A stretch of 43,224 bases of DNA. It comes from an uncultured Prevotellaceae bacterium (GTDB lineage Bacteria > Bacteroidota > Bacteroidia > Bacteroidales > Bacteroidaceae). The position numbers and the translations under genes were made by a program. The DNA lies in the NCBI GenBank assembly GCA_902792635.1, contig CADBAG010000031.1:1-43224 (forward strand), written 5' to 3'. The stretch's first letter is position 1. The number at the start of each line of letters is the position of its first letter. Below, piece by piece: positions 7,171 through 15,418 of the stretch. The notes under the pieces were generated by a model, which did not search any database, was not told the DNA's origin, and saw nothing but the letters and a program-made list of their open reading frames with translations.

Positions 7171-9638
7171 TGACATCAGATCAATTGAATGCGAATGCAG
7201 CTAAAGACAACAAACCCACAAACAGTTTAGCTGCGAGAGGCAAGAGTCAGTCCCACCCACAACTCTTCACGGACACGCTGAAGCAGGCAGCCCTAATGGT
7301 GATCATCCATTGGAAATGGGTTGTCGGCTCTCTCCTTGTCTGCTTAGCCATCGGCGAGGCCTATACACGTTATATCAAGACGGTTTATAATATCAGCGAG
7401 AAAGTCCTCGTCAAAAGTGGCAACAACTATTCCAACAACAGCAATGGCGGGCTTCAGTCATCAACCATGGGCCAGATCACCATGTCTAATGGCTTCGATG
7501 ATGAGTTGGAGATCTTAGGCACTCATTCGCTGGCCAAACAAGCAGTCACAGATCTCGGTCTATACGTGAGCTACTATTCTGTAGGTAAGTTTAAGAAAAC
7601 CCTGCTTTACAAAGACCAGCCCGTCACGGTGGGCATAAGTCTTGCTGAAGCCATGAAGCTCAATGGTTCCTTTACCGTTGAGGTAGAGCATAAGGATGGC
7701 GTTTACAATATCACAGCGCCAAACGTTGACCAGACGGTAAAGAGTCTGCCTGTAACCATTGAAGCTAAAGGATGTGTTCTTACCTTAAACATCAACGACG
7801 GATCAGCCGTGGGTAAGGACTGGAAGATGGATGCCGTTGTTCAGTCACCCGACCAGGCCGCCTACGATTTCCAGGGACGCTTCAGCGCGCTGCCCGACTC
7901 GCGCGCTACATCCATTGCCAACCTGACGCTCAACGATGAGAACCCCGACAGAGCCACCGACTATCTGCGGCAACTTGTCGTCTGCTACAACGCACAGGCC
8001 AACGAAGACAAGAACGAGGTGGCCAAACGCACAGAAGAGTTTATCAACCAGCGTATAGAGAAGCTGAACGAAGAGTTAGGCAGCACAGAAGGACAATTAG
8101 AGAGTTACAAGAAAAGTCATGGCATGGTTGAACTTAAGACCAATGCTACAAACGCTTTCTCTCAGGTAAGTTCCTATGATGAGAAATTAGCCAATTTCAA
8201 CACACAGATTGCGCTGTTCGACGAGATGTCTGCATACCTTAACAATCCCGCCAACAGATACCAGATGTTGCCTAACAACGTAGGTATAGAGAACGGGTCG
8301 GTCACCTCGCTCATCAGCTCCTACAACACCATCGTACAGAAACGCAACCTGCTTCTGCAGAGTGCGAGTGAGAACTCGCCGGCTGTCACCCCACTCACCA
8401 CACAGCTCGACCAACTGCACAAAGCCATCAGTTCAACGCTGCAACAGGTCCGTAAGACCATGGACATCGAACGTAGCGGCATGCAGCGACAATATGGCAA
8501 ATATCAAGGAGAAGTTGGACAGGCTCCTGAGCAGGAACGCGTACTGACGCAGATTGGCCGCCAGCAGGAAGTGAAGTCGGGCCTATATCTGCTGCTGCTC
8601 CAGAAGCGTGAGGAGAACTCTATCTCGCTTGCAGCTACTGCCGACAAAGGTCGCATCATTGACGGACCACAAACCAATGGTATTGTAAGCACCCAGGGCA
8701 GGACGGTCATGACCGCTGCACTGGCAGCGGGCATCGGCATACCACTGGTCGTCATTTATATTCTCAGCTTGCTGCGCTATAAGATAGGAGGCCGCGAAGA
8801 TGTAGAGAAACTCACATCGCTGCCTATTCTCTCAGATGTGGCGCTTGCCTCAAAGAGTGCACTCAAAGATGGCGAGATCGTTGTCCGAGAGAACCACAAC
8901 AATGCCATGGAAGAGGTCTTCCGCAGCATGCGCTCCAATATCGAGTTTATGCTTAAAGAGCATGAGAAGGTCATTGTCACTACTTCTTCCATCTCCGGAG
9001 AAGGCAAGACCTTCATCTCCAGCAACCTCGCTATGTCGTTCGCCATACTGGGCAAGAAAGTGCTGCTCATGGGTCTGGACATCCGTAAACCTAAGTTGCA
9101 GCACATCTTCGGGCTCAGCGACAAGAAGATTGGTATCACCAATCTGCTGAGGATAGACCATCCGACCTGGGAGCAGATAGATGAGCAGATAGAAGGCTCC
9201 GGCAAGCACGATAACCTCTTTATCATGCCTTCTGGACCTATTCCGCCCAACCCCACGGAGCTTCTGGCCCGACAAAGCCTCGACGACATCATAGCTACGC
9301 TGAGAGAGCATTTCGACATCATCATCATCGACTCCGCGCCTGTCGGCCTCGTTACCGACACCATCTCTATTGCAAGGGTCGCCGATGCCACGATTTTCGT
9401 TTGCCGCACCGACTATACGTCACGCCGCGACTTCGACATCATCAACGAACTCGCAGGAGAAAACCGTCTGCCTAACGTCAGCATCGTCATCAACGGTATC
9501 GATATGTCAAAGAGACGGTATGGCTACTATTATGGCTATGGACACTATGGCTATGGACACCGTTCCTATGGTTATGGCGGCTATCGCTACGGATACAGCA
9601 ATTACGGAAACAAAGACGACAAGTCGATCAAGAAATAG
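7170..9638 (+). CDS. Wzz/BY-kinase polysaccharide co-polymerase with tyrosine-rich tail
   Basis: This 822-residue inner-membrane protein combines a chain-length-determinant (Wzz) domain with a bacterial tyrosine kinase, as in Wzc, and should control polymerisation and export of a capsule or exopolysaccharide. Transmembrane helices are at about 43-63 (WKWVVGSLLVCLAIG) and 512-536; the periplasmic part between them contains coiled coils (about 290-330). The kinase has Walker A (SSISGEGKTFISSNLA, about 605-620), Walker A' (GLDIRKPKL, about 635-643) and Walker B (IIIIDSAPVG, about 716-725). The tail (about 785-815) holds 13 tyrosines in GY repeats, the autophosphorylation cluster. It is coupled to rfbA by TAATG. 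No glycosyltransferases or Wzx/Wzy are nearby. Confidence 0.93.
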   Translation: MTSDQLNANAAKDNKPTNSLAARGKSQSHPQLFTDTLKQAALMVIIHWKWVVGSLLVCLAIGEAYTRYIKTVYNISEKVLVKSGNNYSNNSNGGLQSSTMGQITMSNGFDDELEILGTHSLAKQAVTDLGLYVSYYSVGKFKKTLLYKDQPVTVGISLAEAMKLNGSFTVEVEHKDGVYNITAPNVDQTVKSLPVTIEAKGCVLTLNINDGSAVGKDWKMDAVVQSPDQAAYDFQGRFSALPDSRATSIANLTLNDENPDRATDYLRQLVVCYNAQANEDKNEVAKRTEEFINQRIEKLNEELGSTEGQLESYKKSHGMVELKTNATNAFSQVSSYDEKLANFNTQIALFDEMSAYLNNPANRYQMLPNNVGIENGSVTSLISSYNTIVQKRNLLLQSASENSPAVTPLTTQLDQLHKAISSTLQQVRKTMDIERSGMQRQYGKYQGEVGQAPEQERVLTQIGRQQEVKSGLYLLLLQKREENSISLAATADKGRIIDGPQTNGIVSTQGRTVMTAALAAGIGIPLVVIYILSLLRYKIGGREDVEKLTSLPILSDVALASKSALKDGEIVVRENHNNAMEEVFRSMRSNIEFMLKEHEKVIVTTSSISGEGKTFISSNLAMSFAILGKKVLLMGLDIRKPKLQHIFGLSDKKIGITNLLRIDHPTWEQIDEQIEGSGKHDNLFIMPSGPIPPNPTELLARQSLDDIIATLREHFDIIIIDSAPVGLVTDTISIARVADATIFVCRTDYTSRRDFDIINELAGENRLPNVSIVINGIDMSKRRYGYYYGYGHYGYGHRSYGYGGYRYGYSNYGNKDDKSIKK

Positions 9639-9667
9639 ATAACAGATCATATAAACATTATTATATA

Positions 9668-10084
9668 ATGGCTAAAATAGCAGTTGACTTCGACGGTACA
9701 ATTGTGGAAGACCACTATCCCAAGATTGGTCCGGAGGTGATGTTCGCCACTGACACATTGCGCATGCTCATGGAGGATCACCATCAACTCATTCTGTGGA
9801 CAGTGCGCGAGGGTGAACTTCTGAAAGAAGCTGTGGACTGGTGCCACGAGCGCGGTGTCGATTTCTGGGCAATCAACAATGATTATCCTGAAGAGAAGCC
9901 GTCGGATAAGTATTTCACACGTAAGATTAAAGCCGATTATTTTATTGACGACCGTAATATCGGAGGGTTACCCGACTGGGGACAGATCTACGCGATCATC
10001 AAGCAGCACAAGACTTTTGCCGAGGTGCTGCGAGATGGCACGATGCAGACCGAGAAAAAGAAGAAACATTGGTGGAGCCGGTAA
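9668..10084 (+). CDS. Small HAD-like hydrolase
   Basis: A 138-residue protein with the HAD motif I at its N-terminus (IAVDFDGTIVE; nucleophile Asp7, acid/base Asp9) and an aspartate pair typical of motif IV (DYFIDDRNIGG, about 90-100). The length is close to a bare HAD core without a cap domain, so it probably acts on a large or exposed phosphate group; substrate unknown. The C-terminus is strongly basic (EKKKKHWWSR). It follows the BY-kinase gene by 29 bp and may be co-transcribed with it, which would make a polysaccharide-related role possible but not shown. Confidence 0.75.
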   Translation: MAKIAVDFDGTIVEDHYPKIGPEVMFATDTLRMLMEDHHQLILWTVREGELLKEAVDWCHERGVDFWAINNDYPEEKPSDKYFTRKIKADYFIDDRNIGGLPDWGQIYAIIKQHKTFAEVLRDGTMQTEKKKKHWWSR

Positions 10085-10129
10085 TCGTTGAACCGACCAT
10101 ATAGGGCCAATTGAATAAAGAAAGATTAC

Positions 10130-11104
10130 ATGGAAAAAGAAGATCTCAGAATCGTCTTTATGGGCACGCCTGAGTTTGCCGTGGGCACACTCAGCCACCT
10201 TGTAGAAGACGGATATAATATTGTGGCTGTGGTGACACAACCCGACAAGCCTGTTGGACGTCATCAGGACACACTCCAGCCCTCAGCTGTAAAAGAGTAT
10301 GCACTCGCCCACTCCATCCCTGTGCTTCAGCCTGTGAAGATGAAGGATCCAGCATTCGTCGAACAGCTCGCTTCCTATAAGGCTGACCTGCAAGTGGTGG
10401 TAGCTTTCCGCATGCTGCCTGAAGTGGTATGGTCCATGCCGCGCTTTGGTACGTTCAACGTGCATGCTGCTCTGCTCCCACAGTATCGCGGAGCAGCTCC
10501 TATCAACTGGGCAGTCATCAACGGTGAGACGAAGACGGGTGTGACAACCTTCTTCCTCGACAAGAACATCGACACGGGCCGCATCATCCTTGAGAAGCCT
10601 TTCGACATTCCCGATGACGCCGATGTTGAATATGTCTACGATGGGCTGATGAATCTTGCACCGACCATCGCAGAGGAGACCATCGACCTGTTGCTCACTT
10701 CTAATGGAGAGATTCCCACACAGGATCAGAACGGGCTCGTCAGTGACACAGAGATTCTTCACCTTGCGCCTAAGATCTTCAAGGAGACCTGCCAGATCAA
10801 CTGGAATCAGCCCGCTAAGAATGTATATGACTTCATCCGTGGCCTTTCACCGCATCCTGGCGCGTGGACCGTTCTCCATGGTTTGAAAGACACGGAGCTA
10901 AAGATTTTCAAGGCAGGCAAGACGGGCTTCCCTACTGGCGATGCAACCCCTGGAACCATCGAAGCTGCCAAGAAGACGCTGCGGATTGCTTGTGCTGACG
11001 AGTGGCTTGAGATCTTCACGCTGCAACTCGCGGGCAAGAAACGCATGGATGCCACGGCTTTTCTCAACGGAAACAAGGAGATTGCCGTGTGCCATGTCGG
11101 TTAA
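10130..11104 (+). CDS. fmt: Methionyl-tRNA formyltransferase
   Basis: Fmt formylates the initiator Met-tRNA using 10-formyltetrahydrofolate. The 324-residue protein has the N-terminal Rossmann-like domain (RIVFMGTPEFAVGTL, 7-21) and the formyltransferase catalytic triad Asn110, His112 and Asp148 in the contexts FNVHAALLPQYRGAAPI and FFLDKNIDTG. The C-terminal tRNA-binding domain follows (about 210-324, with FIRGLSPHPGAW). Length is normal (about 315). It starts 46 bp after the HAD gene. Its 3' end abuts a repeat island with no recognisable simple terminator. Confidence 0.96.
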   Translation: MEKEDLRIVFMGTPEFAVGTLSHLVEDGYNIVAVVTQPDKPVGRHQDTLQPSAVKEYALAHSIPVLQPVKMKDPAFVEQLASYKADLQVVVAFRMLPEVVWSMPRFGTFNVHAALLPQYRGAAPINWAVINGETKTGVTTFFLDKNIDTGRIILEKPFDIPDDADVEYVYDGLMNLAPTIAEETIDLLLTSNGEIPTQDQNGLVSDTEILHLAPKIFKETCQINWNQPAKNVYDFIRGLSPHPGAWTVLHGLKDTELKIFKAGKTGFPTGDATPGTIEAAKKTLRIACADEWLEIFTLQLAGKKRMDATAFLNGNKEIAVCHVG

Positions 11105-11252
11105 GTGCACAAGTGTACAAATTCACAGTTCACAATTCACAGTTCACATTAAGGTCTTCCCACTATTGCAGAAGAGGCTTAATCTTAATAAGATAAATTT
11201 TAGGTGCCTCCGGATTTCGGGTTGGTAAGGTCCCCAAAGGGGGCCAATTAAG

Positions 11253-11352
11253 TTAGCCCCAGGTAAGGAGCAGCACCTCGGAGAGGTGCCACTTGGTTAG
11301 CCCCAGGTGAGGAGCAGCACCTCGGAGAGGTGCCACTTGGTTAGCCCCAGGT
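11253..11352 (+). repeat. 44-bp tandem direct repeats containing CCTCGGAGAGG hairpins
   Basis: Units at 11253-11296 and 11297-11340 differ at a single base (A/G), with a partial third copy from 11341. Each full unit ends in a perfect 7-bp stem, GCACCTC-GGA-GAGGTGC (11273-11289 and 11317-11333), the first hairpin of the two-hairpin element. Confidence 0.85.
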
Positions 11353-11394
11353 GAGGAGCGCAGCAGGTGAGGAGCGCAGCGACGTAACCTGGGG
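11345..11394 (+). repeat. Second hairpin of the two-hairpin element, loop duplicated
   Basis: CCCCAGGT (11345-11352) pairs with ACCTGGGG (11387-11394). The apical part contains a perfect 16-bp tandem duplication (11349-11364 and 11365-11380) of the AGGAGCGCAGC-containing loop, followed by GACG. It sits 11 nt after the second GCACCTC hairpin, the same spacing as in the other copies. Confidence 0.8.
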
Positions 11395-11422
11395 TTTGAC
11401 AAGCGCCTTATACCTGACTTGT

Positions 11423-11487
11423 CGGCCTCGAAGAGGGCGAACCTATAAAAAACAGCACCTTGCCAAGGTTCGCCCTCTTCGAGGCCG
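11423..11487. repeat. 22-bp perfect inverted repeat
   Basis: Arms 11423-11444 and 11466-11487 are fully complementary (CGGCCTCGAAGAGGGC and onward) with a 21-nt loop. It is near the centre of the island, where the plus- and minus-oriented halves meet. There is no adjacent T-tract, so a simple terminator is unlikely. Confidence 0.85.
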
Positions 11488-11516
11488 GATTTCAACGAAA
11501 CACAACCGATTCTAAA

Positions 11517-11578
11517 CCCCATGCTGCGTCGCTTCGCTCCTTGCATAGGGCTAATCAAGTTCAACCTCTCCGAGGTTG
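11517..11578 (-). repeat. Two-hairpin element, minus-strand copy
   Basis: Read on the minus strand: CAACCTC-GGA-GAGGTTG (11578-11562), an 11-nt linker ending in TTAG, then CCCTATGC...GCATGGGG (11550-11517) with apical AAGGAGCGAAGCGACG. One stem pair is G-U on the minus strand but C-A on the plus strand, which favours the minus strand as the transcribed one. It is downstream of tRNA-Pro in that gene's orientation. It is preceded (11612-11592) by TTATTCCGATTTCCGGATTG, also seen at 38470-38491. Confidence 0.8.
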
Positions 11579-11615
11579 TTTTTCTCAAAATCAATCCGGA
11601 AATCGGAATAAAATG

Positions 11616-11669
11616 TTATTTTTTATTATATTATAATATAATATTAATAATATATTATTAATATAATAA
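11616..11669. repeat. 54-bp pure A/T tract with 24-bp palindrome
   Basis: All bases from 11616 to 11669 are A or T. Within it 11641-11664 is a perfect palindrome centred on TATA. It is far more A/T-rich than its surroundings. Role unknown. Confidence 0.85.
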
Positions 11670-11879
11670 GTAATGTTAATTTGGAATCAACCTTCGTTCT
11701 TCCCTTAGGGGAGCACGAAAGTATGGAAAGACCTTAATGTGAACTGTGAACTGTGAACTGTGAACGCAATACGACTTTTCCGAACCGAATCCGTAAGTAG
11801 GGAGAACCATAAAAAAAGAGAAAAGCACCATAACAATAACGTCATGATGCCTTTCGTTTGTTTAACCCTAAATTTCAAG

Positions 11880-11953
11880 TCGGGGCGACAGGATTCGAAC
11901 CTGCGACCACCTGGTCCCAAACCAGGAGCGCTACCGGACTGCGCTACACCCCG
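11880..11953 (-). tRNA. tRNA-Pro (anticodon UGG)
   Basis: The minus strand folds into a cloverleaf: acceptor CGGGGTG/CGCCCCG, D arm with GCGC and GTCCGGTA, anticodon stem CCTGG/CCAGG around TTTGGGA (anticodon TGG), and T arm GCAGG-TTCGAAT-CCTGT, with discriminator A at 11880. The 3' CCA is not encoded. The gene's 3' side faces the repeat island. Confidence 0.95.
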
Positions 11954-12054
11954 TTGCTCAACGCTTTTCTTGTTAAGCGAGTGCAAAATTAGTGATTTTT
12001 CCGTGCACGACCAAATTTTTTACGACTTTTCTTTTCTCATAAATGATTTTTTAC

Positions 12055-12062
12055 TACTTTTG
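12055..12062 (+). promoter_or_regulatory. -7 promoter element for the porin gene
   Basis: TACTTTTG matches TAnnTTTG, 42 bp before the ATG at 12105. The -33 region is weak (TTTTC). Confidence 0.45.
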
Positions 12063-12104
12063 CAAAGAATCATTCACAGAATTGCAAACTTAAAAACAGA
12101 AGAA

Positions 12105-13202
12105 ATGAAGAAAGGACTGATGATGATGCTCTTTGCCACAATGATGGCAGCATCAGCCACGGCGCAAGTGCCCGAATGGCTCAAGATGTTCAAACTGTCG
12201 GGCTACGGCATGACCCAATATCAATACACAGGGCAGGAAGGGGCCAAGGCTAACTCATTCAATATTCGTCTCGGCCGTGTGATCATTGACGCCAAGCCGC
12301 ATAAGGACTGGGCCGCAAGAGTGCAGTTTCAGTACAATGGTAACACTGCCGACTTGTCCAGTTCACTGAAGGTCGTCGATGTGTTTGCCGAGTGGCAGAA
12401 ATACGAGTTCTTCCGCGTTAAAGGCGGTCAGTTCAAGCGTGCCTTCACCTTTGAGAACCCGATGAACCCTATCGACCAGGGCTTTATGAGCTATGCACAG
12501 AACATCATGCAGCTCTCCGGCTTCACCGATCGTGACGGTATGGCATCGAGCAACGGCCGTGACCTCGGTCTGCAGATTCAAGGCGACTTCCTCAAGAACG
12601 CAGCAGGCCGCAACCTCCTCCACTATCAGATTGGTGTGTACAATGGTCAGGGCATCAACCAGAAGGATGTGGACCAGCAGAAGGATGTCATCGGCGGTGT
12701 ATGGGTCATGCCCGTCAAAGGCATGCGCATCGGTGCCTTCGGCATGGAAGGATCGTATGCCAGGACAAGCACTGCCACAGGCGTTGTAAAGCTCCCTCAG
12801 CACCGTTATGCACTCTCTGCTGAATACAAGTTCGACGACTGGACTCTCCGCTCTGAGTACATCCACTCTACGGGTAAGGCGTTCAAGACGCGTGAGAACT
12901 CGAAAGCTGACCGCAGCAATGTCACTGTCAACGAGGCGCTCGGCTCCAAGGCCGACGGTGTCTATGCCCTCTGTATCGCTCCTGTCGTAAAGAAGAAGCT
13001 CTATGCCAAGGCCCGCTATGATCTCTATCGTCAGTCAGCAAGCTGGCAGACAGCAAAGACCTATTATGAGGTTGGTGCCAACTATATGTTCTCAAAGAAC
13101 ATCCAGCTGAACGTGGAGTATGCGCTAGTCAACAACCGTGCCTTAGCTGAGGATCACCACAACTTCAGCATGTTCGACGCTCAGCTCGACTTCCGCTTCT
13201 GA
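12105..13202 (+). CDS. Phosphate-selective porin O/P-like outer-membrane protein
   Basis: A 365-residue protein with a signal peptide (MKKGLMMMLFATMMAASATA, cleavage before QVPEW) and a barrel-like body that fits the OprO/OprP family: KLSGYGMTQYQYTG, RLGRVIIDAKPHKDWAARVQ, VKGGQFKRAFTFENPMNP, then strand-loop repeats to the terminal FDAQLDFRF with its final Phe. It probably forms an anion-preferring outer-membrane channel; substrate is not known. The ATG at 12105 is chosen because it begins the signal peptide and follows the -7 box; the open frame extends upstream only through the antisense of tRNA-Pro. A strong terminator follows. Confidence 0.88.
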   Translation: MKKGLMMMLFATMMAASATAQVPEWLKMFKLSGYGMTQYQYTGQEGAKANSFNIRLGRVIIDAKPHKDWAARVQFQYNGNTADLSSSLKVVDVFAEWQKYEFFRVKGGQFKRAFTFENPMNPIDQGFMSYAQNIMQLSGFTDRDGMASSNGRDLGLQIQGDFLKNAAGRNLLHYQIGVYNGQGINQKDVDQQKDVIGGVWVMPVKGMRIGAFGMEGSYARTSTATGVVKLPQHRYALSAEYKFDDWTLRSEYIHSTGKAFKTRENSKADRSNVTVNEALGSKADGVYALCIAPVVKKKLYAKARYDLYRQSASWQTAKTYYEVGANYMFSKNIQLNVEYALVNNRALAEDHHNFSMFDAQLDFRF

Positions 13203-13261
13203 TCCACGAAAACGTCCACGAAGAACACAAAAGACACAAAAGAAATAAAAGTATTAACTGA

Positions 13262-13298
13262 AAAGGCGGTGCGATTCCTATTGAATCGCATCGCCTTT
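13262..13298 (+). terminator. Intrinsic terminator-like hairpin after the porin gene
   Basis: AAAGGCGGTGCGATTC pairs with GAATCGCATCGCCTTT (one G-T pair) around the loop CTATT, followed by ATTATT. It lies 59 bp after the stop codon. Confidence 0.8.
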
Positions 13299-13364
13299 AT
13301 TATTGAATCGCAAGACGATATCAGTTGAAATGATCTACCAACATCACCACTTGAAGCATATCAA

Positions 13365-13385
13365 CCCTCCCCTTTTGGGGGAGGG
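13365..13385 (-). terminator. G/C-rich hairpin downstream of nadE
   Basis: CCCTCCCC and GGGGAGGG pair around a TTTTG loop, just past the 3' end of nadE (13403). No strong T-run follows on the minus strand, so terminator function is probable rather than clear. Confidence 0.45.
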
Positions 13386-13402
13386 ATTAAGGGAGAGGGC
13401 TT

Positions 13403-15376
13403 TTATTCCGCTTTTGGCGCAAGTTTTTCCACCTCGTCGAGCCACAATGCCGACACGGCATCCGACGGCATGCGCCAGTCGCCACGCGGAGAGAGGGTGA
13501 CGGAGCCGACCTTCGGTCCATCGGGCAGACACGAGCGTTTGAACTGCTGGTTAAAGAACCTGCGGCAGAAAGTCTTGAGCCAATGAAGGATGACCTCATC
13601 GCTGTAACGGCCTACGCCTTCCTCCGGCGGCATATTCTCGCCAAAAGCCTTCTTGGCTAACATGAAGATCTTACGCGGGCTGAAGCCATTACGCAGGAAA
13701 TGATAGAGGAAGAAGTCGTGCAGCTCGTAAGGTCCCACAAGATCCTCCGTCTTCTGCTGGATATTACCATTGTCGTCAGCCGGAATAAGTTCCGGAGAGA
13801 TAGGTGTGGCAATAATGTCATACAAGGTTGAGGCAGACTTCTCATCAATCGTCTGGGCTACATATTTGACAAGATACTTGATGAGTGTCTTGGGGATGGA
13901 GGCATTGACCGCATACATCGACATGTGATCACCATTGTACGTCGCCCAACCGAGCGCGAGCTCTGAGAGGTCACCCGTACCAATTACCATACCGCCGAGC
14001 TTGTTGGCGAGATCCATAAGGATCTGCGTGCGCTCACGTGCCTGAGAGTTCTCATAGGTGACATCGTGCACATCAGCATCCTGACCGATATCTTCAAAAT
14101 GCTGAAGCACGGCTTTCGAGATGTTCACCTCCCGGATATCGACACCTAAGGTCTGCATGAGACTCACGGCATTGCGGTGCGTGCGGCCTGTCGTACCGAA
14201 GCCCGGCATCGTGACACCCACTATACCTTTGCGGTCGAGCTTCAACTTATCGAAGGTCTTGACGCACACTAACAAGGCCAACGTGGAGTCGAGACCGCCG
14301 CTGATACCAATGACAACCGTCTTGGCATGGGTATGAACAATACGTTTGGCCAGGCCCATGACCTGGATATTGAAGATCTCCTCACACGACTTCTGCATAT
14401 CGCTTTCCGTCGGGATGAAGGGATGCGGATGGATATAACGCTCCAACACGAAATCATGCGGCATGGCAGCAGCCTCAGCCTTCTCGACATGAACGTCCTC
14501 ATTGATCATTCTGCGTTGAGCATTGACAAACGTCGTGTTGCTGCGACGGTCACTGCGCAGGCGCTCCACATCAATCTGAGCCGTCACGAGCTGACTCTCT
14601 AAGGAGAATCGCTCACCCTCGGCGAGAAGACGTCCGTCCTCGTAGATCAGAGCATTGCCACCATAAACCACATCCTGCGTGCTCTCGCCGAAGCCAGCAC
14701 TGCTGTAGACATAGCCGGAGATGGTACGAGCACTCTGCTGACAAAGAAGGCTCTTGAGATAATCGTGCTTACCGATGAGTTCATCACTTGCAGAGAGGTT
14801 GAAGATGATATCGGCTCCCGCTAACGTCAGGTGGTTGCTTGGCGGTGTCGGAGCCCACACGTCCTCACAGATCTCTACGCCAAAGATAACCCCGTCGCCT
14901 GTACGGAAGAGCTGTGGAGCCGGGGTGATACTAACGGGGTGACCCGCATAGCGGAACTCCTGCGGACGGAGGTCCTGCGAGGAAGCGAACCAGCGCTTCT
15001 CGTAAAACTCATTGTAGTTGGGCAGGAAAGTCTTCGGCACAATGCCAAGGATCTTTCCGCGCTGAATGACGAGTGCACAATTGAGCAACAAGTCTCCGGC
15101 AACAATAGGTGCTCCGACTATGGAGATGATGTCGAGCTGACGACTGAACTCCAACAACTGCATGACACAGTTCTCGGTGGCATCCAAGAGCAACTGCTGA
15201 CGGAAAAGATCCTGACAGGTATAACCGGTGATGCTTAACTCGGGGAAGACGATGATCTCTGCACCCTGGCCCTCAGCCTGGGCGATGAGCGACTCTATCT
15301 CTTTGATATTACTGACGCAGTCGGCGACCTTCACCGTGGGGACTGCTGTTGCTACCTTGATGATTCCGTATCTCAT
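13403..15376 (-). CDS. nadE: Glutamine-dependent NAD+ synthetase
   Basis: NadE converts nicotinic acid adenine dinucleotide to NAD+ using glutamine as nitrogen donor. The 657-residue protein is the two-domain form. The N-terminal nitrilase-type glutaminase (about 1-290) has catalytic Glu46 (FPELSITGY), Lys115 (VPKTFLPN) and Cys170 (VEICEDVW). The C-terminal synthetase (about 330-657) has the PP-loop SGGLDS at 359-364 and later GTGDLSELALGWATYNGDHM, the adenylation site region. Length matches glutamine-dependent family members. The gene is followed by a G/C hairpin; it lies 42 bp after the DUF2027-Smr gene in the same orientation. Confidence 0.96.
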   Translation of the reverse strand: MRYGIIKVATAVPTVKVADCVSNIKEIESLIAQAEGQGAEIIVFPELSITGYTCQDLFRQQLLLDATENCVMQLLEFSRQLDIISIVGAPIVAGDLLLNCALVIQRGKILGIVPKTFLPNYNEFYEKRWFASSQDLRPQEFRYAGHPVSITPAPQLFRTGDGVIFGVEICEDVWAPTPPSNHLTLAGADIIFNLSASDELIGKHDYLKSLLCQQSARTISGYVYSSAGFGESTQDVVYGGNALIYEDGRLLAEGERFSLESQLVTAQIDVERLRSDRRSNTTFVNAQRRMINEDVHVEKAEAAAMPHDFVLERYIHPHPFIPTESDMQKSCEEIFNIQVMGLAKRIVHTHAKTVVIGISGGLDSTLALLVCVKTFDKLKLDRKGIVGVTMPGFGTTGRTHRNAVSLMQTLGVDIREVNISKAVLQHFEDIGQDADVHDVTYENSQARERTQILMDLANKLGGMVIGTGDLSELALGWATYNGDHMSMYAVNASIPKTLIKYLVKYVAQTIDEKSASTLYDIIATPISPELIPADDNGNIQQKTEDLVGPYELHDFFLYHFLRNGFSPRKIFMLAKKAFGENMPPEEGVGRYSDEVILHWLKTFCRRFFNQQFKRSCLPDGPKVGSVTLSPRGDWRMPSDAVSALWLDEVEKLAPKAE

Positions 15377-15418
15377 AGCTTATCCTTGAATAGTAGTGGT
15401 CTTGTCTTATTTGAAACC

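Larger units (their letters stand above)
11120..11766. repeat. Repeat island bounded by inverted repeats, between fmt and tRNA-Pro
   Basis: This gene-free stretch is bracketed by an inverted repeat. The left arm (11120-11160) has four heptamers alternating AATTCAC/AGTTCAC, then ATTAAGGTCTTCC. The right arm (11725-11766) is the near-complement: GGAAAGACCTTAAT, then GTGAACT units. Between the arms lie 44-bp direct repeats, two-hairpin elements in both orientations, a 22-bp stem and a pure A/T palindromic tract. No open frame inside looks like a protein. It could be a composite of repetitive extragenic elements or a decayed non-autonomous mobile element. No transposase is present. Confidence 0.75.

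Noticed and set aside
11253-11594. A 113-codon minus-strand frame inside the repeat island.
   Set aside because: Its product is just the translated 44-bp repeats and hairpins; no protein-like features or promoter.
11760-12104. An N-terminal extension of the porin gene by 115 codons.
   Set aside because: It runs antisense through tRNA-Pro, giving the well-known spurious peptide RQDSNLRPPGPKPG, and lies upstream of the -7 box and signal peptide.
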